Assembly: GCA_963922205.1 (NCBI GenBank)
Contig: CAWUHX010000412.1
Span: 1 to 64,000, forward strand
DNA: 64,000 nt
Reading direction: 5' to 3'
Origin: Romanomermis culicivorax
Taxonomy: Eukaryota > Nematoda > Enoplea > Mermithida > Mermithidae
Part shown: positions 10,930 through 24,500 of the stretch, in pieces
Layout: every line of letters begins with the position of its first letter
Position numbering within the stretch: the stretch's first letter is position 1
Translations under genes and position numbers: made by a program
The notes under the pieces: model-generated
The model's database searches: none
The model's input: the letters and a program-made list of their open reading frames with translations, nothing else
Told to the model about the DNA's origin: nothing

Positions 10930-13900
10930 GAAAATTTAGATGAAAAAAATTTCCGAGCTACAGTAAACAGGAGAATATACGGCGACAATTCGCGTAATTT
11001 TGCGTACAGTAAGCACTTGCGTGTTGAGCTGCTTTATCGACACAAAAATTTTAATGCGTCAAATTTTGCGTAAATCTTTATGGTGAAACTATTTTTAGAT
11101 GTAAATTTGTAAATTTAAGTTATAATTAATTTTTTCGACGGTTTAAAACATTGTTGGTAGTTTAAAGTTGACTTTACACTCGCTTCATGAAACACCTTAT
11201 AGAAGAGGTTTTAGTTTCATTTTATGTATTCCTGTTGCCATGTTTGGTTGAAGGTCGTTTTTTTTGATATGGTGATTTGCACCATATTTGACGCATGATG
11301 TAGTTTTTTAAAATATTTTAATTTTTTGAATTTTTTACATAATTTTTTTTCGAAATTTTTTTTTCAATTTTTCAAAAAAAATTTTTTTTGAAAATTTTGG
11401 TGAATATTTAAAGATCTCGTTGAAATCTATTTAAAAATGTGATTTAAATTTGTCAATTTTTATTTTCCATTTAGTTAAAAGTATTTAAAGGTCGTCAAAC
11501 TTTGAAATATTTTCTGCGACTATTTTCCTCCTTGTTTAATTTTTAAAATTTTAAAATTAGGGAAAAGGCTTGCAAAAGTTGATTCTATTAAATATAACAA
11601 TGCTTACTGGTTTTTCAAACGATGTCATTTGGCAAATTGCTTTTTAACGCATTAGGCGTACTTTTTGATGTTTAAAATTCCACATTGATCAGAAATTGGA
11701 TTTTTTAAATCTAATTATTTTTATATTAATTAATAGATCTCACTGAGATCTATTCAAAAGTATGATTAAAAATTTTTAGTCTTCATTTTTGATGTAGCTA
11801 CGTCCATTAAAAAATTGACAAATTTCGACATTTTTTCCCATTTTATTCTCATTTTTATCTAAAATTTGTTCCGAATTTTAAAACTTAGGGTATAATTTTT
11901 GAATGTTTTTAAAAAAGAAATGATTCCAAATTTTTGGAAAATGTTTTCAAACAAAAAAATTTTTTTTTAAATTTTTTGTCATTTGACGCCTCAAATTTAA
12001 TAATTTCTATTCGATATTTAGAATTTTTTCCACATGATATCATCCTCGTTGGATCAGCGGATGAAGACATTTTTTGAGAATTTTGGAGAGGGAAAAATTT
12101 CGAGCTACAGTAACTAGGACAATATACAGCGACAATTTGAGTAATTTTTGCTACAGTGAACACTTGCGCTTCAAAAAGCTTTATCGACACAAAATTTAAA
12201 TGCATCAAATTTTGTGCCAGAATTATTGCGAAACTATTTTAGAACGTAAATTTGTAAAATTTTCATCAAAATAAAGTTTTTCACTAGTTTAAAACTTTTT
12301 TGTTAGTTTAAAGTTAAGTTTACACTCGCATCGTGAAACATCTTAAAGTACAGATTTTAGTCTTATTCCCGTTGCTGTGTTTGGTTGAAGGTCTTTTTTT
12401 TGTATGGTGATTTGCCCCATATTTCATACATGATGTGGTTTTTTTTTAAATATTTAATTTTTTTAAATTTTTTTGAAAAATTTTTTTTTAATTTTACAAA
12501 AATTTTTTTTTTTTACTTTTTTCTAAAATCTAAAAATTTTAGTTGAAATTTAAAGATTTCATTGAGATCTATTCAAAAATATGATTAAAAATTATCAATC
12601 TTTATTTTTGATGGAACTACGAGTGGAAAAACTTTCACACAAAAATTAACTAATTTGACCATTTTATTCGAATTTTAATCAAATTTTTTTCAAGTTTTCA
12701 AAATTTAGGGTATACTTTCAAATTATTCTTGTTGAATAAATGATTTGCAAGTTTTTGGAAAACAAGTTTTTAAGCAAAATGTTTTTTTAATGCATTGAGC
12801 TAACTTTTTGGTATTTAAAATTTCTAATTTACCAAAAATTTAATTTTTTTCAAATTTAATGTTTTTGGTATCAATTGATTGATTATATCGAGATCTATTC
12901 AAAAACATAATTAAAAATTTTTAATCTTAATTTTTGATGTCACTGCGTCCACTCAAAGTTTGACAAAAAGTGACGAATTTTACCATTTTTTCCATTTTAT
13001 TGCGATTTTTATTTAAGAAATTTTAAAACTTAGGGTATTGCTTTTAATAGCTTATTATAGAATAGATGACTCCAAGATTAAGGAAAATTTTTTTTTAATT
13101 TTTTCCAAAAAATTTTTTTTAAATTTTTTCCAAAAACTTTTTTTTTAATTTTCTCCAAAAACTTTTTTTTTTTATTTTTTTGAAAACTTTTTTTCAGTTT
13201 TTTTTCAAAATCCGAAAATTTTAGTGGAATTTTTAAGATATGATTTAAATTTGCCAATTTTCATTTACCATTTAGCTGCAAGTATTCGAATTTACGAATT
13301 TCATCATTCTGTTCCAATTTTTGAAATTTTTTTTTAAATTCCAAATTGTATATCTTTAAATCATTCTAAACGACTCCAAGTTTTTGGAAAAAGTTTTTAA
13401 ACAAATTGTTTTTTAATGCATTAAGCGTACTTTTCAATGTTTAAAATTTCAAATTGATAAAAAATTTAATTTCTCCAAATCTAATTATTTTAATATCATT
13501 TGATAGATTCTATTGAGATTTATTCAAAAGTATAATTAAAAATTTTTAATCTTTATTTTTGAGGTTGTTACGTGTGCTTAAAATTTTCTGAAAATTATCA
13601 AATTTTGCCATTTTTCCATTTTATTTGCATTTTTATTGAAATATTTTTTGAAATTTTAAAAACTTAAAATCATTTTTATAGAATTAAATTTTTAGAAAAA
13701 TGTACAAAAATGGGTATAATGGGATTCATAAAATTCATAAAATTTTCAAATTTGAAATATGAAAAAATTATAATTCTTAAAAAAATTAGAAAAATGATAA
13801 AATTCTAGGGAAATTAAATTCTGGAAAAATAAAAAATTTAATAAAAAAATAGCTGTAATTTTGAAAATGTGTAAATTTTTAGAATTTCAAATGTCAAAAA

Positions 13901-15390
13901 CTAAAATTTTGCAAAAAATATGTAAATCCATAAAATATTATAAAAAATAATTGAAATTTTGGAAAAAGTCTAAAATTTAAAACATAGTAATGTAGAAAAC
14001 TAAAAAATTTTGCAAAAATAGGTATAATGGAAATGCATAAAATTTTAAAATTTGAAATGTGAAAAATTATAAAATTTAAAAAAAAAATGCCAAAAATTAT
14101 GAAATTCTAAAATAATTAGATTCTGGAAAGATAAAAAATTCCACAAAAAAAATTATTGAAATTTTGGAAATGTATAAATTTTTAAAATTTAGAATGTCAA
14201 AAACAAAAATTTTGCAAAAAAAATGTAAATCCATAAAATTTTATAGAAAATAATTGAAATTTTGCAAAAAGTCTGAAATTTGAAACTGTGCAAAAATAAA
14301 AAATTTTGCAAAAAATAAGTATAATGGAAGTGCACAAATTATTGAAATTTGAAATGTCAAAAAATATAAATTTTGAAAAAATGCAAAAAAATGATAAAAT
14401 TTTGAAAAAATGCAAAAAATGATAAAATTCTAAAGGAATTAAATTCTGGAAAAATAAAAAATTCCATAAAAATTTTTGTAATTTCGAAAATTTTTAAATT
14501 TCAGAATTTCAAATTTCAAAATCTAAAAAATTTTGCAAAAAAAAATTTGTGGATCCACAAAATTCTATAGAAAAAAAGTTTAAATTTGGGAAAAAGTCAA
14601 AAATTTAAGAATAAGGAACAGTGAAAACTGAAAAATTTCACAGAAAATATGCAAAACTATCAAATTTTGGAGAAAATGTTTGCACTTCTAGGAAATGAGT
14701 TACATTTTAAAGATTGAAATGTGAGGAAATATAAAATTTTGGAAAAAAGTGTAAAATCAGAAAATTGGAAAAATTGGTAAAATTTTAGATTTTTAGAAGC
14801 TAAAAACTAAAATTTTGTAAAGAATGAATAAAATCATTAAATTCTAGAAAATTTAAATTTTGTAAAAAATGTGTAAAAAAAACAATAAATTCAACAAAAA
14901 TTAAATTTTGGAAAAAACCCACAAAATCAAAAAATTCTACAAAAAATGATTAAAATTTTAGATTTTTAGAAGCAAAAAACTAAAATTTTGTAAAGAATGA
15001 ATAAAATCATTAAATTCTAGAAAATTTAAATTTTGTAAAAAATGTGTAAAAAAATAATAAAATTCAACAAAAATTAAATTTTGGAAAAAACCCACAAAAT
15101 CAAAAAATTCTACAAAAAATGATTAAAATTTTAGATTTTTAGAAGCAAAAAACTAAAATTTTGTAAAGAATGAATAAAATCATTAAATTCTAGAAAATTT
15201 AAATTTTGTAAAAAATGTGTAAAAAACAATAAAATTCAACAAAAATTAAATTTTGGAAAAAAAATCCACAAAATCAAAAAATTCTACAAAAAATGATTAA
15301 AATTTTAAAAAAAAATTATAAAATTTCCCAATTGATCTATTTAAAAGTATAATTAAAATATTTTGACCTTTATTTTTGATAACGAAAAAA
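10930..15390. other. Duplicated AT-rich intergenic DNA upstream of the kinase gene
   Basis: No intact gene seen. Segments recur several times: TTTAAAAATTTTTAGTCTT-like blocks with a GATCTATTCAAAAG neighbour near 11.75, 12.58, 12.9, 13.5 and 15.34 kb, and a 173-bp unit three times with starts near 14788, 14961 and 15134. Words such as GAGCTACAGTAA and TTATCGACACAAAA resemble common Caenorhabditis-type non-coding repeats (from memory). Confidence 0.6.
11985..12070 (-). pseudogene. Broken copy of the MKK7-like first exon start
   Basis: The minus strand from 12070 reads MSSSADPTRMIS, against MSSSADPTTMTS in the real exon 1 at 10923. The next codons are frameshifted relative to REKILNIERKLLNL, although the nucleotides still align (for example TTTAATAATTTC and CGATATTTAG). 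Upstream DNA is also duplicated (GAGCTACAGTAA, TTATCGACACAAAA, TGAAACA). It is a segmental duplicate about 1.15 kb away; an alternative promoter or first exon is less likely because the frame is lost. Confidence 0.7.
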
Positions 15391-15397
15391 AAAATAT

Positions 15398-18300
15398 TCA
15401 AAATTTCAAAAATCTAGGAAATTGCTTTAAATCATTCAGATAAAAAATGTAACAATGACCGCAGGTTTTCGGACACTGTTGTTCCGCAAAACGCTTGTTG
15501 ACGCATTGAGCGTACTTTTGGACATTGAAAATATGTTGTTCCGCAATTTTGTCGCGACTTTGGCTAAATTGGAATCTTTTCCGTTGACCAAGACCTAGAC
15601 AAAAAATTTTTTTTTAATTCAAAAAAATGTAAAAAATAAATATAAAATATAAAATATAAAATATAAAATATAAAATATAAAATATAAAATATAAAATATA
15701 AAATATAAAATATAAAATATAAAATATTAAATATTAAATATTAAATATTAAATATTAAACATTAAATATTAAATATTAAATATTAAATATTAAATATTAA
15801 ATATTAAATATTAAATATTAAATATTACATATTAAATATTAAATATTAAATATTAAATATTAAATATTAAATACTGTAAGATGTAAATTTAATCAAAACT
15901 TACCAAATTTAAGACATCTATCTTTACCAGCATAATCTCTACATAAGGAACTATATTCACCGCATTCATAATGCCGATTGATATTATTCAAATCCAATTC
16001 GTGCAAATTGTTCGGAAACCAATCTTCAAATCTAGGTCTACGACGTTGTTCCGAATACAAGTTTGAACGTTTGGCACGTTTGAATATTTGATCATCATCC
16101 TCATAAATTAATTCATCCATTAGAAATACGGAAGCCATATGCATTATACTATAATATAAGAAAGTGACAGAAATGCGGCAATATTAATGATAAGAGTTAG
16201 TGATAATAATATTACTTATGATATTAATAATTTTATAGTTAATATTAATAATATTATAAATAAAAATAAAATTATAAATAATATTAATAAAATCAAAAAA
16301 ATTAATAAAATCAATAAAATTAATAAAATCAATAAAATTAATAAAATCAATAATATTGATAAAATCATTGATATTAATTTTACTGTAGGCTGTATTACTG
16401 TTTGGTACATTACAATTGTATGTAAATAAAATTAATAAAATTGATAGTATTAATAATATTAGTACTATTAATAATATTAATACTATTAATAATATTCATA
16501 CTATTAATAATATTTATAATATTAATAATATTAATGATATTATTTATATAATTATATTGTATGTTGTATTACTACTACATAAACTACAATTTTATGTATT
16601 ATTACTATTCAGTACATTACTATTATATATTGCATTACAATTCTGTATATAAATATTCTACATTGTATTACTGTTCAGTGTGTTACTACTGTATTAATAA
16701 TAAAATTAATAATATTAATAATATTAATAATATTGATAATGTTAATAATATTAATAATATTAATAATATTGATAATGTTAATAATATTAATAGTATTAAT
16801 AATATTGATAATATTAATAATATAATTAATATTAATAATATAATTAATATTAATAATATTAATCATATCAATCATTTTATATACATTGTATGTAGTATTA
16901 CTATTCAGTACATCTGTAACAGTTAGCTAGGAACTGCAGCAGTTAATGAGGAACTACAATAGTTCATTTATAATTGAGTAGGATTGACTGACAACTCCAA
17001 AGATTCACTAACTGCGGCAAAAAATGTACGTGCAATGCAACTGTTCAAAGAAAACTATAACAGTTAACTAAGAACTGCAGCAACTAAGTGACAACTTCAA
17101 CATTTGGCTCTTGTGCAACAGTGCAGTGGGACTGCAGCAGTTAACTGTGGACGGAAGTGTGGAATGCAAACTTGGAACTTCAATAGTTGCCTGACAACTT
17201 CAGAAGTTAACTGAGAATTTCGGCAGTCAAGTGACAACTGCGACAGTTGACTATAGCAATGGTTCATTAGAAATTGCGATAATTCACTGGCTCTGCAACT
17301 GTAAACTGCGGCGTGAACCAGTTAATTTGTAACTGGAACAGTTGTCTGTATTGAAAACTGCGATTGTTCGATCTTGAGTGCAAAAGTTGATTGACAACTC
17401 CAAGAGTCAACTCACAACTCCAGCAGTAAATTGAGAACACCAGCAAATAACTCAGAACTTCAGCGGTTAACTGAGAACTTCGGCAGTTAATTGACATATG
17501 CAACAATTGACTGCTGCACAAACTGTTGGCTGAGTAATGTAAGATTTAACTCACAAGTGCAAAAGTTAACTGAGAACTTTAGGAGTGAACTGGTTGTATT
17601 TCTATTCAGTACATTACTATTGTATATTGCATTACAATTCAGTATATAAACATTGTACATTATATTACTGTTCAGTGTGTTACTACTGTATTAATAATTA
17701 TATTAATAATATTGATAATATTAATAATATAATTAATATTAATAATATAATTAATATTAATAATATAATTAATATTAATAATATAATTAATATTAATAAT
17801 ATAATTAATATTAATAATATAATTAATACTAATAATATAATTAATATTAATAATATAATTAATATTAATAATATAATTAATATTAATAATATAATTAATA
17901 TTAATAATATAATTAATATTAATAATATAATTAATATTAATAATATTAATCATATCAATCATGTTATATACATTGTATGTAGTATTACTATTCAGTACAG
18001 TACTATTGTATATTGTGTTACAATTCGGTATATTATGACTGTATGTTGTTTTACTATTCCGCACATTACTATTGTATGTCGTATTGCCATTCAGTACATT
18101 ACTATTGTATTAATAATGATATTATGAATATTAATTAACAAAATATTAATAATATTAATATTATTATTAATAAAAAAAGTATTAATAATATTAATATTAA
18201 TATTAATAAAATTAATTTTAATAATATTAGTATAATTAATATCAATAACATCCTCAGGCAACCCTCACCTATCCCAATTGTACGGCATATACTCATACGT

Positions 18301-19561
18301 ATTATGATGCAGCGACCTATTATATTCATTAGCTATCCAATTGTCGGGATAGAAGCCAATGCTCAAGAAATAAATCCTATCATTTCGAACGTGTTCGTGA
18401 TCGAATCCTAGCACGTGCATTAATAGATGTAAAATTGATGACTGGCTCTTACAAAAGTTTGGAGACAAATGCATCCTGAAAAGTTGAAATTTTTGAATAT
18501 ATATATGTATTATATGACTTATATTTGAAGATACCTATTGTTGCCGTACGGGTTATAGCCGATGGATGTTATACATCGACGTTCTAAAACTGAATATATA
18601 CGCAATGGTCGAATATTAGCTCTTTTTCTCAAGTCTATAGTTTGGAAGTGGAAAAACCTTAAAAGAAGGTTTAAGTTGAATAATTAATATTAATAATAAT
18701 AATAACAATAATATTAATAGTAATAATAATATTAATAGTAATAATAATTATAATAATAGTAATAATAAGATTAATAGTAATAGTAAGATTAATAGCAATA
18801 ACAATATTAATAGTAATAATAATAATAATGATAACAATAATATTAATAGTGATAATAATATTAATAGTAATAATAATAATAATATTAATAATATTATTAA
18901 TAGTAATAATAAGATTAATAGTATTAATAATGCAATTGTAATAATACTAATTAAAATATATTTTCTTACTTAATGCAAGTCCTATTTTCTATTATTTGAA
19001 AACACTTTTCAAGAAGCGTTATATATTTCGCACTAAAATTATCTTCCAAATTGTAATAAACTGTACCATTGGGCCACTTTTCAGCTAAAAATATCTTGTT
19101 AAATCATCAAATTTAGACAATTTATTAAAATATTTTCTATACTAGCCTCTTTCAGAACTATTAAAATAATCCATAAATGGATAAGGTGTCGGCAGCTTCA
19201 CGAAAGTTTTCGTCGTATGATAAGGAGGTTCCGTCGGATCTTCCGTCATTCGATAACGCGTCGATAAGACCATAAACTCTTGTTCATCAAATATTTCATT
19301 GGAACATGTTCCAATAATAGCCAATATGATCTGAAAGTAGAAAAAAAAATTAATATGATCTGGGACAATTCAATTAATTAATTGATTAATTATTTAATTT
19401 TCTATTACTATGATTACATTAATTGAAATGATGAATTAATTTGACAAATTATAAATTAATTAGCTCAAATTAAACAATTAAATACCAGGTAATTTTTAAC
19501 TTAAATGTGTTGAAATGTGTTCAATCACCTTAATCAACAAAAATAGATTAATATTAGTCAT
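15398..19561 (-). CDS. Secreted astacin-like pseudoprotease with ShKT domain (one module)
   Basis: Seven exons: 19529-19561, 19147-19330, 18970-19084, 18535-18657, 18269-18475, 15904-16148, 15398-15594; phases join to 367 residues. Exon 1 plus the start of exon 2 give a signal peptide (MTNINLFLLIK then IILAIIGTCS). A short propeptide follows without the FxGD aspartate switch. The astacin-like domain starts at EKWPNGTVYY. The zinc site is [13 protein letters not shown] (168-180): all three zinc His are present but the catalytic Glu of HExxH is Leu. The Met-turn is SIMHM (221-225), with Met where active astacins have the zinc-binding Tyr. The astacin end is PRFEDWF and [10 protein letters not shown], followed by a six-Cys ShKT domain ending KTCGHC. 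Exon 2 uses a GC donor (GCTAGT), where the paralogous exon at 23770 has GTTAGT. By family rules it should bind zinc or a partner but not cleave peptides. Intron 5 is 2.1 kb of microsatellite. Confidence 0.85.
15640..15876. repeat. AT microsatellite, two unit types
   Basis: AAAATAT-type units run to about 15725 and then change to AAATATT-type units. It lies in intron 6 of the single-module astacin-like gene, close to the donor of exon 6. Confidence 0.9.
16180..16920. repeat. ATT/AATATT microsatellite cluster in intron 5
   Basis: Trinucleotide-like AATAATATTAAT and AATAAAATC runs, interrupted at 16380-16430 and 16550-16680 by a TTACTACTGTAT/TACATTACTATTGTAT unit that also occurs in the neighbouring gene's intron 10. 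Open frames here are low complexity only. Confidence 0.85.
16920..17590. repeat. Degenerate minisatellite of about 20 bp, AACTGCAGCAGTTAACTGAG-like
   Basis: Repeated AACTG..GCAGTTAACTGA words; CAGTTAACTG is a palindrome. It is bounded on both sides by the AATATT microsatellites of the same intron. No coding sequence seen. Confidence 0.75.
17690..17952. repeat. AATATAATTAATATTAAT microsatellite
   Basis: An 18-bp unit repeated about 13 times with one substitution (AATACTAAT near 17827). It is followed by the same ATCATATCAATCAT(T/G)TTATAT flank that ends the cluster at 16.86 kb, so the two clusters are duplicates of one another. Confidence 0.9.
18670..18960. repeat. AATAATATTAATAGT microsatellite in intron 3
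   Basis: Trinucleotide-like AAT/AGT units between exons 3 and 4 of the single-module astacin-like gene. Confidence 0.85.
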
Positions 19562-19809
19562 TCGGGATATTTAAAAATTTGTAGAAAGCATACGTTAAAT
19601 GAACGTTATCGATAATAGAAAAATAATGTATTAAAAGCTCTTATAAATTAAACATATGTTAAATTAATGGTGAATACAAATATGCACTAAGTTATTTGGA
19701 TCAAGGGTAAGTAATCCTGCGTAGCCTACATGTCTTCCAACTTCATATAGTTTAATATAGGGACTAACAACAGTTATGAATGCAGCTATCAGCAGCATGA
19801 ACATTAATA

Positions 19810-19992
<183 letters not shown>

Positions 19993-21545
19993 TTGCCCTA
20001 TGTTATAACATTGTCCCATATTATGACATACAGAAAAAATTGTCTAATTCTTCAAACTGAATGAACTGACATGTTATAACATTGTCCTATGTTATTACAG
20101 TGTGCTGTCTTATAACATTGTCCCATGTTTTAACATTATCCTATGTTATAACTTTGTCACATGTTATAACATTGTCCTATGTTACAACATTGTCTCATGT
20201 TTCAACATTATCCGATGTTATAACATTGTCACATGTTATAACATTGTCCTATGTTATGACATACAGAAAAAATTGTTTAATTCTTCAAACTGAATGAACT
20301 GACATGTTATAACATAGTTCTATGTCATGAAGTTTCCGTATGTTATAACATTGTCCTATGTTATTACAATGTGCTGTCTTATAACATTGTCCCATGTTTT
20401 AACATTATCCTATGTTATAACATTGTCACATGTTATAACATTGTCCTACGTTACAACATTGTCTCATGTTTCAACATTATCCTATGTTATAACATTGTCA
20501 CATGTTATAACATTGTCCTATGTTATAAAATTGTCCTATCTTATTACAGTGTGCTGTTTTATAACATTTTCCCATGTTTTAACATTATCCTATGTTATAA
20601 CATTGTCACATGTTATAACATTGTCCTATGTTATAACATTGTCCTATGTTATTACAGTGTGCTGTCTTATAACATTGTCCCATGTTATAACATTATCCTA
20701 TGTTATAACATTGTCACATGTTATAACATTGTCCTATGTTATAACATTGTCTCATGTTATACATACGAAAAAATTTTTTTTAATTCTTGAACAAGAAGAA
20801 ACTGATATGTTATAACATTGCCCCATGTTATAACATACAAAAAAATTTTTAATCCTTTAACATCAAGAAACTCATATGTTATAACATAGTACCATGTTAT
20901 CAAGTTTTCCTATATTATAAGACTTCCCCCATGTTATAACACTGTGGTAGGTTATAACATTGTTCTATTTTATAACATTGTCCTGTGTTATAACATAGTC
21001 CTATGGTATCAAGTTTTCCTATGTTATAACACTGTCCTATGTTATAATATTGTCTCATCTAATAACATACAGCAAAACTTTTTTAATTCTTCAATGTGAA
21101 TGTGCTGACATGTAATTACATAGTCGTGTCGTGTTAATGTTTCCTATGTTATAACATTGTTGCACGATATAACATTGCCCAGTGTTATAACATACAAATA
21201 AAAAATCTTTTAATTCTCCAATGTAAACATGCTGACTTGTTATAACATAGTCATGTGTTATAAAGTTTTCTTATGTTATAACATTGTCCCATGTTATAAC
21301 ATTGTGCAATGTTATAATATACAGAAAAAATTTTTTAATTCTCCAATGTAAACATGCTGACTTGTTATAACATAGTCGTGTGTTATAAAGTTTTCATATG
21401 TTATAACATTGTCCTATGTTATATCATACAAAAAAAATTTTAATTCTTGAAAAAAATCAAAATGACATGTTGTAAGATAGTCATATGTTATAAAATCTTC
21501 CTATCTTATAACATTGTCCCATGTTATAACATACAAGAATATAAA
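19993..21545. repeat. ATGTTATAACAT palindrome block 1
   Basis: Dozens of copies of the self-complementary 12-mer ATGTTATAACAT, spaced about 18 bases apart by TGTCC-like linkers. Some groups are separated by a unit with A-runs and TTTTTTAATTCTTCAA. It lies between the two astacin-like genes. No gene seen. Confidence 0.9.
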
Positions 21546-21588
21546 CAAGAATTTGCATATGATGCAATCCATATACAAAAAACGATAA

Positions 21589-24500
21589 TCATTTGACCAA
21601 TTGATAGCATAGACCGCAGGTTTTCAAACATGACGTGAACAAATCATCATCTCTCAGGCAGCCTGCGAAGTCCGCAAACATAACTGGTGATCTGCCGGTC
21701 ACCGATCGCATTCCCAGGCCTAGAAAAAAAATTATCAATGACAAAAAAGTTACAGTATTCCTAAAATTGTGCAACCCACCCGCGTGTTCGCAATCTTCTC
21801 GACTAAGTTTATCTCGGCAGCCACTCAAATGTTCGCCGCACTGGTAATGTCGATTGATATTATTCAAATCGGATTGATGTAACGGGTTGATGAACCAATC
21901 TTCGAAACGCGGTCGCCCTATTCGCAACTTGTACGGATTTAAACCTTTGCGGTCTTGTAAAGAAGTGTCGTCACCATCCGGGCTGACCTGTCGTTTGACG
22001 ATAACGTGGTCCAATGGCGCCATATGCATTATACTAAAGAAGATTTTGATATACTTCTTACAGTACGATCACATTATATGATGTGCAAGTATATTTCGTG
22101 TACTACATTTCGCTGGAAAGTTCTAGCAAATTGCGCAATATTGTGTAATATTGTGTTCAAGTACGTTCTACAACATTCTAGAACATTCCATTATGGTATA
22201 TAAGCTGTGTTATTCTGCATAGTCACTCATTAATATATTTTACTATTCTGTACATTACTATTGTAGGTCATATTACTATTATGTACATTACTACAGTATG
22301 CCGCATTACTATTCAGTACATTATTATTGTATGTTCTATTAATACTATGTGCATTACTACTGTATGTCGTATTACTGTTATGAACATTAGTACAGTATGC
22401 CATATTACTATTCAGTACATTACCATTGTATGTCATATTACTATTATGTACATTACTACAGTATGCCATATTACTATTCAGTACATTACCATTGTATGTC
22501 ATATTACTGTTATGTACATTACTACAGTATGCCGTATTACTATTCAGTACATTACCATTGTATGTAATATTACTATTATGTACATTACTACAGTATGCGG
22601 TATTACTATTCAGTACATTATTATTGTATGCTCTATAATTACTATGTGCATTACTACTGTATGCCATTTTACTGTTATGTACATTACTACAGTATGCCGT
22701 ATTACTATTGAGTACATTACCATTGTATGTCATATTACTACTGTGTACATTACTACTGTATGTCGTATTACTATTCAGTACATTACTATTGTATGTTGTA
22801 TTAATATTATGTACATTACTACAGTATACTGTATAATCTACATTACTAGAGTATGCCGTATTCAGTACATTATTATTGTATGTTGTATTAATACTATGTG
22901 CAATACTATTGTATGTCGTATTACTATTCAGTACATTACTATTGTATGTTGTATTGATATTATGTACATTACTACAGTATGCCACATAATTTACATTACT
23001 GCAGTATGCCGTATTACTATTCAGTACATTACCATTGTATGTCATATTACCACTATGCGCATTACTACTGTATGCCATATTACTATTCATTCCAGTACTA
23101 TTGTATTATTGTCACAATATTATTGTATACTGTAATATCTAACTACACTTTGAACCATCACCCACCTTTGATCATTATACGGCATATAATCATACGTATT
23201 ATGATGCAATGATCGATTGAACTCGTCACGTAGAAATTTATCAGTAAAAGGATCGACTCTCACGAAAAAATTTCTAATCATTCGAATATGCTCGTGATCG
23301 AATCCCAAAACGTGCATTAATAGATGCAAAATTGACGAGCGGCTTTTGCAAAATCGGGGGTTTAATTGCATTCTAAACGAATTATAAATGAAAAATAGAT
23401 CAAAATTTTTGCCATCTGAAACCTATTGTTTCCGCTTGGGTTATATCCGATCGAAGTTACGCAACGACGTTCGACGATTGAATAAATTTTCAACGGCTGC
23501 GCTAAATTTTCCTCTTCGTTTTGCGTCATGGCTCGTAATGGTCGAAATCTCAACAAAAAATTTTTTCCTTATATTTTGTATTTTTAACTGACAAAATCTA
23601 CCTTATGCAACTTTTATTCTCGACAATTTGAAAACATTCGTGTAATAACGCTTCGTATTTCCAGCTAAATTCATCTTCAAATTTAAAATAAATGATACCA
23701 TTGGGCCATTTGTCGGCTACAGAATACGTATATAAAATAGAATTGTCAACAATTATCTATTCGACTAACCTCTTACGGAACTACTGAAATAATCCATAAA
23801 CGGGTAAGGTCTCGTTGGCTCTATAGTCGACGCGTGTGCTACATGTTCGGTGATCGGAGGAATAAGTTTGTAACAAAATCCACATGTTAATATACAGTTT
23901 TGTTCGGCGAAAGTTTCATTAACGCATTGGGCTTGTTTAGCAATTCGTATTGAGCTGCCGTCGCTGAGTTTTCGTTGACCTAAACCTGTGAAAATGGTGA
24001 TATACGACGAGCAAAACATGCTCCGGAATAGCTAAGTTTAACGAGGCTAACTACAATAGTAATGTACTATATAGTAATGAATGACCATACCGAATAACAC
24101 AGCTTATATACCATCATGGACTATTCTAGAACATTGTAGAATATTGCGCAAGTTTCTAGAACTTTCGGGGAAAATGCAGTATATGAAATGAACCTGCACA
24201 TCATATAACATAATCATACTGTATCACTTTGCTTACCAATTTCCCGGCATTTAGCCGCACCTATGCCATTTCGACAATCCACTTCATCTTCACCGCACTT
24301 GTAATGACGATTCACGTTATTAAAATCCAATTGGTGCATAGGGAACGGGAACCAGCCGTGGTGGAAAGTAAGAATGTCATTGAGCGACAATACGGGGTAA
24401 TTACGTTTACGAAGAAATTGACGCCGAATAGTTAAAAGTTTCATCTGATAATAAAATCCAGGGAACGGGGGACGCATGTGCATGACACTAAATTAGCAGT

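Noticed and set aside
20082..20815. Thr/Leu/Ser/Val repeat frame of 162 codons resembling a repetitive protein
   Set aside because: Frame of the 18-bp palindrome unit; no signal, no splice context, another long frame overlaps it.
22230..23135. Asn/Tyr-rich 286-codon frame and overlapping 284-codon frame on the other strand
   Set aside because: Both come from a stop-free 60-bp minisatellite inside intron 10 of the two-module astacin-like gene.
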